Below are positions 7,525 through 14,368 of a DNA stretch of 23,313 nt, piece after piece; within the stretch, counting starts at the first letter, position 1; every line of letters begins with the position of its first letter. The DNA comes from CAWULT01 sp963923455 (GTDB lineage: Bacteria > Acidobacteriota > Vicinamibacteria > Vicinamibacterales > UBA2999). Position numbers and translations under genes: made by a program. The notes beneath the pieces were generated by a model. That model saw only the letters and a program-made list of their open reading frames with translations. It ran no database searches and was not told where the DNA came from. Where the stretch lies: positions 1 to 23,313 of the forward strand of contig CAWULT010000075.1 of assembly GCA_963923455.1 (NCBI GenBank), read 5' to 3'.

Positions 7525-8589
7525 TCAGATCGAGGGCGCGGCCGGGCCCGGTCGACGGACGCGTGCGCGCACGCGCTCGAAGGGCCGCTCGAACGCGAGA
7601 TGGACCAGGGCGCCGGCGACGATGGCGAAGGCGAACGAGGAAACGCGAAGCCGCCACTCCGTCACGTCCGGAATACCGAAGATGCCGAAGCGGCCCGTGC
7701 GCGCGAAGACCGACTCGGCGATCCAGTACATCGTGATGGTGCTGAGGAAGTGCCCCAGGAACACGCCGTAGGCGAGGTTGCCGACGAACCGCTCCAGCCC
7801 CAGGCTCTGGCGCCGATCCCACCCGCCGAGCACCAGGAAGGCGACCATCAGCGGCGGCACGACGAAGGAGGCGAGTTCACCCGACAGCGGCACCAGGCCG
7901 CAGCCGATCGCCATCACGGCGACCGCGGGCCCGAGCTCGCCGAGACGGCGGGCGCCGGTCGGCGGCAGCGCCGAGCCCGCCCGCGCGCAGTAGGCCTGCA
8001 TGCCGAGCCAGAAGACCCACAGCGCAGCCGCCGGGCTGCGCAGCCAGTTGCGGTCGTAGCCGGCGACGGCCAGCCAGAGCGACACGACGGGCAACACCCA
8101 ACGCCACCGGAACGCGCCGCCGCGAAACGTCCACAACAACCACGGTGCGGCCAGATAGAACGCGCTCTCGGTCACGAGCGACCAGGCCTGCGGCAGCAGG
8201 CGGAAGGACGGATACAGGAACAGCGGGTAGCCTTGCGGCTCGAGCGCGAGCTGCCGAAGTGGAGACGGCGGTAGTTCGACCGGCATGTACGCACCGGTGG
8301 GCACCCCGAACTCGAGATGGCTCTGGAACGGGCGGGCATCGCGGGCCCACAGCGCCACCCAGGTCAGCGCCAGCACTGCCACGAAGGGAGGCCCGATCCG
8401 GAGCACCCGGTTGAGATAGAAGCGCAGCACCCCCTGCCCCCGGTAGTTCTCGTCGAGGGTCCGCGCCATCAGGAAGCCGCTGATCGTGAAGAAGCCGGCG
8501 ATCGCGGTGGCGCCAGCGGGCGTGCCGCCCATCCCGCCGACGTGCGAGCCGACCACGAGCAGGCTGAGCAGGAAGCGCATCCACCCCAT
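7525..8589 (-). CDS. Membrane acyltransferase, acyltransferase-3 family
   Basis: The 354-residue polytopic membrane protein has about ten hydrophobic segments. It shows the acyltransferase-3 signature: an N-terminal histidine (H16 in LLVVGSHVGG), FFTISGFLMART in the second helix, and the conserved YLNRVLRIGPPF arginine/proline segment (59-70). Enzymes of this family transfer acetyl or other acyl groups onto cell-surface sugars, O-antigen, peptidoglycan or exported metabolites. ATG 8589 is preceded by GGAG at good spacing; an internal ATG three codons later is possible. With the GNAT gene downstream it forms a small accessory unit. Its substrate could be the LPS built by the plus-strand operon in this window, but that link is speculative. 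Confidence 0.88.
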   Translation of the reverse strand: MGWMRFLLSLLVVGSHVGGMGGTPAGATAIAGFFTISGFLMARTLDENYRGQGVLRFYLNRVLRIGPPFVAVLALTWVALWARDARPFQSHLEFGVPTGAYMPVELPPSPLRQLALEPQGYPLFLYPSFRLLPQAWSLVTESAFYLAAPWLLWTFRGGAFRWRWVLPVVSLWLAVAGYDRNWLRSPAAALWVFWLGMQAYCARAGSALPPTGARRLGELGPAVAVMAIGCGLVPLSGELASFVVPPLMVAFLVLGGWDRRQSLGLERFVGNLAYGVFLGHFLSTITMYWIAESVFARTGRFGIFGIPDVTEWRLRVSSFAFAIVAGALVHLAFERPFERVRARVRRPGPAAPSI

Positions 8590-8642
8590 CAGGGCTCCAC
8601 GCGACGGTAACGGCGGTGATGTGCGGAGGGTGACGAACGAGG

Positions 8643-8670
8643 GCCGGCGGGCCCGGGCGGGCCCGCCGGC
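8643..8670 (-). terminator. Very stable hairpin downstream of rplI
   Basis: A perfect 12-bp all-G/C stem (GCCGGCGGGCCC / GGGCCCGCCGGC) with a four-base GGGC loop begins 11 bases after the rplI stop codon. It is the strongest inverted repeat noticed in the window. There is no T-tract on either side, so it is likely a U-less terminator or 3'-end stabiliser closing the ribosomal operon. Confidence 0.55.
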
Positions 8671-8681
8671 GCCGGACCGCG

Positions 8682-9140
8682 CTAGGCCTGCGCGGCGCCT
8701 TCCTTGGTCACCTGCACCTTCAGCGACACCGTGACGTCACGGTGCAGCTTCAAGGGTACGGTGTGGTCGCCGATCGCCTTGATGGCCTCCGGCAACAGCA
8801 GCTTGCGGCGATCGATGTCGAAGCCCTTCCCCTTCAGGAAGTCCGCGATATCGGCCGAGGTCACCGAGCCGTACAGCTGCTCGGTCTCGCCCACGCGCCG
8901 CGAGATGACGATCTCCACTGCCTCGAGCCGCGTAGCGATGGCCTGCGCCTGTGCCCGCTCGTCGGACTCCTTCGCCTCCATGATCTTGCGCTCGCGCTCG
9001 ACGTGCTTCTTGTTGCCCTCGGTCGCCAGCAGGGCCAGCTTGCGGGGCAGCAGGTAGTTGCGGGCGTAGCCCGGCGCGACCTTGACGATCTCGCCGCGCT
9101 TGCCCAGGTTGTCGACGTGCTGTCTCAGAATGACTTCCAT
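8682..9140 (-). CDS. rplI: 50S ribosomal protein bL9
   Basis: The 152-residue protein is full length for bL9. The N-terminal domain begins MEVILRQHVDNLGKRGEIVKV, with the family pattern GYARNYLLPRKLA at 24-36. The long connecting helix follows (about 40-75, rich in E/K/R), then the C-terminal domain with the GSVT segment. It binds domain V of 23S rRNA near the L1 stalk and helps keep the reading frame. ATG 9140 has a modest TAGGTG site and lies eight bases after the rpsR stop. This is the standard rpsF-rpsR-rplI order, and it is the last gene of the operon before the strong hairpin. Confidence 0.97.
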   Translation of the reverse strand: MEVILRQHVDNLGKRGEIVKVAPGYARNYLLPRKLALLATEGNKKHVERERKIMEAKESDERAQAQAIATRLEAVEIVISRRVGETEQLYGSVTSADIADFLKGKGFDIDRRKLLLPEAIKAIGDHTVPLKLHRDVTVSLKVQVTKEGAAQA

Positions 9141-9148
9141 CGCGGCAC

Positions 9149-9445
9149 CTACTCGGCTGTGTACGGAATCAGCGCGAGCTGACGGGCGCGCATCAGGGCG
9201 GTGCGCAGCTTCCGCTGGTGCAGCGCACAGGTCCCCGAGATGCGGCGCGGCAGGATCTTCGCGCGCTCGGGCACGAACGGCATCAGCAGCTTCGCGTCCT
9301 TGTAGTTGATGTCGTCGATCTTGTCCGCACAGAACTTGCACACCTTGCGGCGGCGGAACATCGGCCGGCGCTGCGCGCCGTCCTTGCCCTGCGCGCCCGC
9401 ACCGGTGCGGCTCTTCTTCGAGCCAAAACCCCTCTTACCGTTCAT
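9149..9445 (-). CDS. rpsR: 30S ribosomal protein bS18
   Basis: This 98-residue protein is bS18, slightly long at the N-terminus (a basic G/K/R/S-rich tail of about 30 residues). The core reads YKDAKLLMPFVPERAKILPR, then RRISGTCALHQRKL and the ending ARQLALIPYTAE, all typical. It keeps a CKFC pair and a CALH pair, so it is the cysteine-containing, probably zinc-binding paralogue type. It forms a dimer with bS6 on the 30S platform. ATG 9445 has GAGG a few bases upstream. It sits between rpsF and rplI with short spacers. Confidence 0.97.
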   Translation of the reverse strand: MNGKRGFGSKKSRTGAGAQGKDGAQRRPMFRRRKVCKFCADKIDDINYKDAKLLMPFVPERAKILPRRISGTCALHQRKLRTALMRARQLALIPYTAE

Positions 9446-9472
9446 AGTCGCCTCGTCTGTGGAGTGTTGACC

Positions 9473-9919
9473 CTAGATTCCGCCCATGTCGAACCGGTCG
9501 TCGCGGTCGTCATCGGCCTCGTTGCGCTGCCCCTCGCCCGGCTGCCGGTCGGGCGGCAGGCCCCGGGCCACGCGGCGGCGCCGGGACGTCTCGGTGCGCG
9601 CGGCGCGGGTGCGCTCGATCACGCTCTGCACCTCGTCGACGCGGACCACCAGGTGCCGGATGATCAGGTCGCTGACCTTCAGTCGGCGGTCGATCTCCTT
9701 CATCAGGTCGCCGTTGCCCTCGATCAGCTCGAGGACGTAGGTGCCCTCCTTGTGGCGGCCGATCTCGTAGGCGAGGCGGCGGCGGCCCCAGTTCTCGGTC
9801 TTCTCGAGCGTGCCGCCCATGCGCTGGACGATCTCCTCGACCTGCTTGTGCAGGTCGGTGACCTGATCTTCCGTCGCGTCTGGCGACACGACGTACACGA
9901 GTTCGTACTTCCTCTTCAT
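9473..9919 (-). CDS. rpsF: 30S ribosomal protein bS6
   Basis: The 148-residue protein has the bS6 fold: MKRKYELVYVVSPDATEDQV, the GGTLEKTENWGRRRLAYEI segment at about 35-53, and the YVLELIEGNGDLMKEIDRRLKVSDLIIRHLVVRVD half. After about residue 95 there is a charged R/E/D-rich tail of some 50 residues, longer than in E. coli. Together with bS18 it binds 16S rRNA helix 22. ATG 9919 is preceded by a perfect AAGGAG. The 84-base leader back to pth contains a hairpin (9978-9998) and GC-rich sequence, where an S6:S18 autoregulatory site could sit, though I could not show one. Confidence 0.97.
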   Translation of the reverse strand: MKRKYELVYVVSPDATEDQVTDLHKQVEEIVQRMGGTLEKTENWGRRRLAYEIGRHKEGTYVLELIEGNGDLMKEIDRRLKVSDLIIRHLVVRVDEVQSVIERTRAARTETSRRRRVARGLPPDRQPGEGQRNEADDDRDDRFDMGGI

Positions 9920-9977
9920 ACGTCTCCTTCTGGACGTTGAGTCGACCCCGGCGCCCTCGGACCCCGGGATTCTCACG

Positions 9978-9998
9978 GCCGCCTGCCTCGCAGGCGGC
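9978..9998 (-). terminator. Hairpin between pth and rpsF
   Basis: A perfect 9-bp stem (GCCGCCTGC / GCAGGCGGC) with a three-base loop starts five bases after the pth stop. It lacks a T-tract. It may be a terminator for the prs-rplY-pth unit or part of the rpsF mRNA leader. Confidence 0.4.
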
Positions 9999-10003
9999 AA
10001 GGA

Positions 10004-10606
10004 TCAGTCGACTTCCGGCGCTGCAGCGTCCGGGTTGTACACGTTCATCACCTTCTCGATGCCCTCCACAGCGAACATCTCGGCGGCGTCGGCCGCCCTG
10101 GCGATGAACCGGTCGAGGTCGGCACGTTCGCCGGCCTCGAACTTCGAGAGCACGTGGTCCGCGAGGTCGCGCCTCGCGTCTCCGCGCCCCACTCCCAGCC
10201 GCAGCCGGGAGAACTCCGTCGTGCCCAACTGGGCGACGATCGACTTGAGCCCGTTGTGCCCGCCGGCCGACCCGCGGGCCCTGGCCCGGATGCGGCCGAA
10301 CGGCAGCGCCACCTCGTCGACGATCACGAGCAGGTCGGCGGCGTGGATGCCGTAGTACCGGGCCAGCGCCGCCACGGCGTCGCCGCTGCGGTTCATGTAC
10401 GTCAGCGGCTTGGCCAGCAGCAGCGGCACCGTGCCGTCCGGCTGGCCGAACCGCTTCGCGATGAACGCGTCCGGCACCTGCGACGGCGCCATCCCCCACT
10501 CGAGGTGATGCCGCCGCGCCAGTTCGTCGACCACCATGAAGCCGACGTTGTGCCGGGTGTCGCGGTACTCGCGGCCCGGGTTCCCGAGTCCGACGACGAG
10601 GACTAT
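10004..10606 (-). CDS. pth: Peptidyl-tRNA hydrolase, apparently starting at ATA
   Basis: This enzyme frees tRNA from drop-off peptidyl-tRNA. From ATA 10606 the product has 200 residues and begins (M)VLVVGLGNPGREYRDTRHNVGF, exactly the Pth start. It keeps N9 and H19 (E. coli N10 and H20), the KPLTYMNRSG segment (66-75), D97 and GGHNGL with N118. The first ATG in frame, at 10537, would discard N9 and H19 and so cannot give an active enzyme. No ATG, GTG or TTG lies between the rplY end and these codons. AGGAG stands five bases before the ATA, and the ATA overlaps the rplY TAG as ATAG. So either initiation is at AUA, or the base is a sequencing error for ATG. The product length fits the family (E. 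coli 194). Confidence 0.9.
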   Translation of the reverse strand: MVLVVGLGNPGREYRDTRHNVGFMVVDELARRHHLEWGMAPSQVPDAFIAKRFGQPDGTVPLLLAKPLTYMNRSGDAVAALARYYGIHAADLLVIVDEVALPFGRIRARARGSAGGHNGLKSIVAQLGTTEFSRLRLGVGRGDARRDLADHVLSKFEAGERADLDRFIARAADAAEMFAVEGIEKVMNVYNPDAAAPEVD

Positions 10607-11262
10607 TTCTTCTCCTCGGGCTTCTCGGCCTTGCCCTTCTTCGCCACCTCGGGTTCGGCGGTGGCCGCCGCCTCGGCCTGCGCCGACTCCTCGCCCTTCG
10701 GCATCACGATGTGAACCAGCATCGTCTCACCGTCGGTGACGGCCTTCCACTTGGCGTCGTGCGCCACGTCGCGGACGCGGATGGCCTGGTTCAAGCCGAG
10801 CTCGGTGACGTCGACGTCGATGTGCTCGGGAATGTTGGCCGGCAGGCACTGCACCTGGACCTCGCGGGTCACGAAGTCGAGCATGCCGCCCTGCACCTTC
10901 ACGCCCTTCGACTCGCCCCTGACGATGACGGGCACCGTGACCACGAGCTCCTTGTCCATCGCCAGCTGGTAGAAGTCGGCGTGCAGGAGCTGGTGCGTGA
11001 CCGGGTCGAGCTGGTACTCCTTGACGAGCACCTGCGACTCGACGCCGTCCACCCGGAGGCGGATCAGCGTGTTGACGCCGGACTCGGAGTGCAGGATCCG
11101 GCTCACGACCTTCGGGTCGACGGAGACGGGCACGCCCACCGGCGCGTTCCCCTCCTTCTGCGTTCCGTACACGACGGCGGGCAGCCGCCCGGCCGCCCGC
11201 AGGCGCCGCGCCTCGTTCTTGCCCGATTCGACCCGCTTCACCGCTTCGAGTGTGGCTTCCAT
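10603..11262 (-). CDS. rplY: 50S ribosomal protein bL25, long CTC-type
   Basis: The 219-residue form has the L25 N-terminal 5S-rRNA-binding domain (about 1-95: EAVKRVESGKNEARRLRAAGRLPAVVYG) and the TL5/CTC beta-barrel C-terminal domain (about 100-185: FVTREVQVQCLPANIPEHIDVDVTELG). A low-complexity A/E/K tail of about 30 residues ends it. It binds 5S rRNA and is linked to general stress in some bacteria. ATG 11262 has AAGGA eleven bases upstream. Its stop codon overlaps the proposed ATA start of pth, so the two should be translationally coupled. The gene lies just after prs, the usual order. Confidence 0.96.
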   Translation of the reverse strand: MEATLEAVKRVESGKNEARRLRAAGRLPAVVYGTQKEGNAPVGVPVSVDPKVVSRILHSESGVNTLIRLRVDGVESQVLVKEYQLDPVTHQLLHADFYQLAMDKELVVTVPVIVRGESKGVKVQGGMLDFVTREVQVQCLPANIPEHIDVDVTELGLNQAIRVRDVAHDAKWKAVTDGETMLVHIVMPKGEESAQAEAAATAEPEVAKKGKAEKPEEKK

Positions 11263-11303
11263 ATCGATTCAGTCCTTACGTCGTCGGTCGTCGTCCACCG
11301 GTC

Positions 11304-12254
11304 CTACACGAAGAGCGACGAGACCGATGTCTCCTCGTGAATGTTGCGAATCGCCTGCCCCAGCAGTCGCGCCACCGAGAGCACCACGATCTTCCTGCAC
11401 TGTTTGCCTGCGCCGTCGAGCGGGATCGAGTTGGTCACGATCAGCTGCTCCAGCGAGGACTTCTCGATCCGCTCGATCGCCGGCCCGGACAGGACCCCGT
11501 GCACGGCACCGGCCAGCACCCGCTCGGCCCCGGCCTCCATCAGCGCGGTGGCGGCCTTCACCATCGTGCCCGCGGTATCGATGATGTCGTCCTGCAGGAT
11601 GCACGTGCGGCCGCGGACGTCGCCGATCACGTTCATGACCTCGGCCGTGCCGTCCTCGGTGCGGCGCTTGTCGACGACCGCCAGTTCCGCGTCGAGCCGC
11701 TTGGCGTAGGCGCGCGCGCGCTCGGCGCCGCCTGCATCGGGCGAAACGATGGTCAGGTTCGGGTAGTGCAGCCGCGAACAGTAGTCGATGATCACCGGCG
11801 CCGCGAACAGGTGGTCCACCGGGATGTCGAAGAACCCCTGGATCTGCGCCTTGTGCAGGTCCATCGTCAGCACGCGGTTGGTGCCCGCGGCGCTCAACAG
11901 GTTGGCGACCAGCTTGGCGGAAATGGGCACCCGGGGCTTGTCCTTGCGGTCCTGGCGCGCGTACCCGTAGTAGGGGATCACGGCCGTGATCCGCGCCGCC
12001 GAGGAGCGACGGAACGCGTCGATCATGACCAGCATTTCCATGATGTGCGGATCGACCGGGTTGCAGGTCGGCTGGACGATGAACACATCGGCGCCGCGGA
12101 TGTTCTCGTCGATCTGGAAGGACACCTCGCTGTCGGGAAAACGGCGCAGGCGCGCCTGCCCGAGCGAAATGCCCAGGACCTCGCAGATCTCCCTCGCCAG
12201 CTGCGGATGCGCGCTGCCGGAAAAGACCTTGAGATCACCAAAACCCGTCGGCAT
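11304..12254 (-). CDS. prs: Ribose-phosphate pyrophosphokinase
   Basis: The 316-residue protein makes 5-phosphoribosyl diphosphate from ribose 5-phosphate and ATP for nucleotide, histidine and tryptophan synthesis. The family marks are all present: DSEVSFQIDENIRGADVFIVQ, the ATP loop ARQDRKDKPRVPI, the divalent-metal-binding MDLHKAQIQGFFDIPVDHL, SPDAGGAERAR, and the PRPP-binding DDIIDTAGTMVKA near 220-232. I chose ATG 12254 (MPTGFGDLKVFSG), which has GAAGGT upstream and gives the usual length; ATG 12284 would begin almost inside the tRNA. It follows tRNA-Gln on the same strand and precedes rplY, so the tRNA may be processed from the same transcript. Confidence 0.97.
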   Translation of the reverse strand: MPTGFGDLKVFSGSAHPQLAREICEVLGISLGQARLRRFPDSEVSFQIDENIRGADVFIVQPTCNPVDPHIMEMLVMIDAFRRSSAARITAVIPYYGYARQDRKDKPRVPISAKLVANLLSAAGTNRVLTMDLHKAQIQGFFDIPVDHLFAAPVIIDYCSRLHYPNLTIVSPDAGGAERARAYAKRLDAELAVVDKRRTEDGTAEVMNVIGDVRGRTCILQDDIIDTAGTMVKAATALMEAGAERVLAGAVHGVLSGPAIERIEKSSLEQLIVTNSIPLDGAGKQCRKIVVLSVARLLGQAIRNIHEETSVSSLFV

Positions 12255-12287
12255 CAGACCTTCACCACTGAGCGCTCTTCTCATCTC

Positions 12288-12362
12288 TGGTTGGGGCGGG
12301 AGGATTCGAACCTCCGAATACGGGATCCAAAGTCCCGCGCCTTACCGCTTGGCCACGCCCCA
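12288..12362 (-). tRNA. tRNA-Gln (anticodon TTG), CCA encoded
   Basis: Read on the minus strand, the 7-bp acceptor stem TGGGGCG pairs with CGCCCCA, followed by discriminator A and an encoded CCA. The D-arm GCC/GGC is present. The anticodon stem CGGGA/TCCCG encloses CTTTGGA, giving anticodon TTG (12330-12328). The T-arm GGAGG/CCTCC encloses TTCGAAT. All parts are regular. It lies just upstream of prs on the same strand. Confidence 0.97.
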
Positions 12363-12426
12363 CCACTCAACGCCTTGCACGGCTCTGCCGCCCCTGAGTC
12401 GCATGGCATGACCAGCGCAAACCCTT

Positions 12427-12456
12427 AGTCTAGTCGAGGTTTGCGAAAACCGGCAA
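12427..12456 (-). promoter_or_regulatory. Candidate sigma-70 promoter for tRNA-Gln and prs
   Basis: On the minus strand, TTGCCG (reverse complement of 12451-12456) and TAGACT (reverse complement of 12427-12432) are 18 bases apart, putting the start near 12420, about 58 bases ahead of tRNA-Gln. The rest of this stretch is GC-rich. Both boxes are imperfect, so this is a reasonable guess, not a proof. Confidence 0.4.
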
Positions 12457-12542
12457 GCCCTGCGCACAGCCCCCTCCCGTGAACCCGGTTGATCCCCGGT
12501 CCGTGCCCGCCCGCCACCCGCGCCGCTCGTCCCGGGCCCGCC

Positions 12543-12668
12543 GGCAGCGCCTCTTCACGCCCGGCCGATTGCTCTGGACCGCCGGGCAGCGCCTCTTCAC
12601 GCCCGGCCGATCGCTCTAGACCGCCGGGCAGCGCCTCTTCACGCCCGGCCGATCGCTCTAGACCGCCG
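12543..12668 (-). repeat. Three tandem copies of a 42-bp repeat spanning the ispE stop codon
   Basis: Copies lie at 12543-12584, 12585-12626 and 12627-12668. The last two are identical; the first differs at two bases. The unit begins GGCAGCGCCTCTTCACGCCC and ends CTAGACCGCCG in the majority form. It carries a GCCGGGC / GCCCGGC inverted repeat, so each copy can fold into a hairpin. The ispE stop codon falls inside the copy next to the gene, and because 42 is a multiple of three each further copy repeats the same stop. The array ends about 180 bases before the tRNA. Confidence 0.95.
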
Positions 12669-13562
12669 GGCGTAGGCCCCACGGTCCAGGGATTCCGTCA
12701 ACAGCACGCGCCATCCGGCACCAGACAACCGGTCGACGGCCAAGACCGCGTCCTTGCGCTGCTGGAACAGGCCGAACACGGTCGATCCGCTGCCCGTCAT
12801 CGCCGCCGCCAGGGCCCCGGCGCGGCGCAGGGCCGTCTTCATCTGGTCGATTTCCGGGTGGTGCCGGGCGATGGGCGCCTCGAGATCATTGATCATCTGG
12901 GCCGCCCTCGACGGCCAGGGGCCCGGCACGTACTGGGGCTCGCGGGCGACCGGCCCTCGGGCCAGATCCCGCTCGGCGTCGTACCACCGGTAGGCGTCCG
13001 CGGACGACACCCCGAAGCCCGGAATGAGCAACACGATCCAGTGCCGCGGCAGGTCGGCGAGCGGATAGACCTCGTCGCCGCGTCCCAGCCCGAGGGCGGT
13101 CCCGCCGGACAGGAAGAACGGCACGTCCGAGCCCAGAGTGGCCGCCACGTCGGTCAACTGGGACGCCCGCACCGGCACCCTCCACAGGCGGGCCAGCCCT
13201 ACTAGCGTCGCCGCCGCGTCGGCGCTGCCGCCGCCGAGTCCCGCCTGCAGCGGAATCCGCTTCTCCAGGTGCACCCTGACGCCGGTCACCGGCCCCACCC
13301 GGCGAATCGCCCGCCACAGCGCCTCGGCAGCCTTCCAGATCAGGTTCGTCCGGTCGAGCGGCACGCCGGCCATATCGCACGTGATGGCCAAGGGCCCGTC
13401 GGCCGGTGTGCACGTCACCGTGTCGTGGAGTGCGATCGCCTGGAACACCGTCCGCAGTTCGTGGAAACCGTCGGGACGGGAGCCGAGCACCCGCAGGTCG
13501 AGGTTGATCTTCGCGTGCGCGCGTGTGACCACGCCCGGCGGCGTCCTCGAGGGCGTCGTCAC
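12639..13562 (-). CDS. ispE: 4-diphosphocytidyl-2-C-methyl-D-erythritol kinase
   Basis: The 307-residue GHMP kinase phosphorylates CDP-methylerythritol in the MEP route to isoprenoids. It has AHAKINLDLRVLGSRPDGFHEL near the start (catalytic-region lysine K18), the GHMP ATP loop LQAGLGGGSADAAATL (105-120), the conserved D146 in LGSDVPFFLSGG, and the C-terminal MTGSGSTVFGLF. The chosen GTG start at 13562 overlaps the upstream glutaminyl cyclotransferase stop as GTGA; a second GTG at 13532 is also possible. The last residues, ARRSRAIGRA, are encoded inside the 42-bp tandem repeat, so the C-terminus has probably been remodelled by duplication. It is followed by tRNA-Gln and prs. Confidence 0.95.
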   Translation of the reverse strand: MTTPSRTPPGVVTRAHAKINLDLRVLGSRPDGFHELRTVFQAIALHDTVTCTPADGPLAITCDMAGVPLDRTNLIWKAAEALWRAIRRVGPVTGVRVHLEKRIPLQAGLGGGSADAAATLVGLARLWRVPVRASQLTDVAATLGSDVPFFLSGGTALGLGRGDEVYPLADLPRHWIVLLIPGFGVSSADAYRWYDAERDLARGPVAREPQYVPGPWPSRAAQMINDLEAPIARHHPEIDQMKTALRRAGALAAAMTGSGSTVFGLFQQRKDAVLAVDRLSGAGWRVLLTESLDRGAYARRSRAIGRA

Positions 13563-14368
13563 GACCGGCGCCGCATGCGGATCTCGTACACCTTTGGCCA
13601 CAGCTTCCCCGTCACGAACAGCCGGCGGCCCACCGCGTCGTAGGCGATGCCGTTGAGCACCGCATTCCCGGCGTCGACGCCGCCGGGCCCGAGACCGGAC
13701 AAGTCCAGCCACCCGGTCACGCGGCCCGTATCAGGGTCGATGATGGCGATGCGATCCGTCAACCAGACGTTCGCATAGACGAGGCCGTCGACCATCTCGA
13801 GTTCGTTGAGCCGGGCGACGGGCTCGCCGCCGTCGCGGACCGTCACCCGTCCCTTTTCGCGCAGCGTCTCCGGATCGAAGAACCGCAGCGCGGCCGTGCC
13901 GTCGCTGAGGATCAGGCGGCGGCCGTCCTGTGTGAGCCCCCATCCCTCCCCCTCGTAGCGGAACGTGCCCCGGGGCTCGAACGACGCGCGATCGTAGACG
14001 AAGCCGATCCCCGTCTCCCACGTCAGCTGGATCAGCCGGTCGCCCCAGTGGGTCAATCCCTCGGCGAAGTAGCGGCGGTCGACGGCGCGGCGCGCGAGCA
14101 CGCGTCCGGTCTCCGGCTCCACGCGCCTCAGGCTCGAGCGACCGTTCAGGCCCGTGCTCTCGTAGAAGTGGCCGTCGAGGTAGACGAGTCCCTGTGTGAA
14201 CGCCTCACGGTCGTGCGGGTATGCGCGCACGACCTCGTAGCCGTGGACGGGTGCGGCTGGACCAGCCGCCTGCGCGGACGCCGCAGGCGCGGTCAGCATG
14301 CGGGCGACCAGCGCCGGCGCGAGCAGGCCGCACGCGAGGCGCGACAGCGGCGAGAAGCGCACCCTCAC
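13559..14368 (-). CDS. Glutaminyl-peptide cyclotransferase (plant/bacterial-type QC), exported
   Basis: This 269-residue protein has a signal peptide (about 1-35, hydrophobic core LACGLLAPALVARML, then A/S-rich) and a beta-propeller catalytic domain. It shows several repeated QC motifs: YPHDREAFTQGLVY, FAEGLTHW, YEGEGWGLTQDGRRLI, RLNELEMVDGLVYANVW and LNGIAYDAVGRRLFVTGKLWP. The enzyme turns N-terminal glutamine or glutamate of peptides and proteins into pyroglutamate, probably in the periplasm. It starts at GTG 14368, overlapping the upstream lipoprotein stop as GTGA, and its own stop overlaps the ispE start the same way. It sits between the LolB-like gene and ispE, genes I recall as adjacent in other bacteria, so it may be a later insertion. 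Its natural substrates are unknown. Confidence 0.92.
   Translation of the reverse strand: MRVRFSPLSRLACGLLAPALVARMLTAPAASAQAAGPAAPVHGYEVVRAYPHDREAFTQGLVYLDGHFYESTGLNGRSSLRRVEPETGRVLARRAVDRRYFAEGLTHWGDRLIQLTWETGIGFVYDRASFEPRGTFRYEGEGWGLTQDGRRLILSDGTAALRFFDPETLREKGRVTVRDGGEPVARLNELEMVDGLVYANVWLTDRIAIIDPDTGRVTGWLDLSGLGPGGVDAGNAVLNGIAYDAVGRRLFVTGKLWPKVYEIRMRRRS

Noticed and set aside
10004..10537. A truncated pth pseudogene starting at ATG 10537
   Set aside because: The missing N-terminal codons are intact, in frame and carry the catalytic residues, so the gene is complete and only the start codon is unusual.
12543..12668. A CRISPR array
   Set aside because: The units are directly adjacent with no unique spacers and there are no cas genes; it is a plain tandem repeat.
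12425..12682. An 85-codon minus-strand frame with a 14-residue repeat (GGLERSAGREEALP)
   Set aside because: The periodicity is just the 42-bp tandem repeat read in another frame; it has no ribosome site and overlaps the ispE end.
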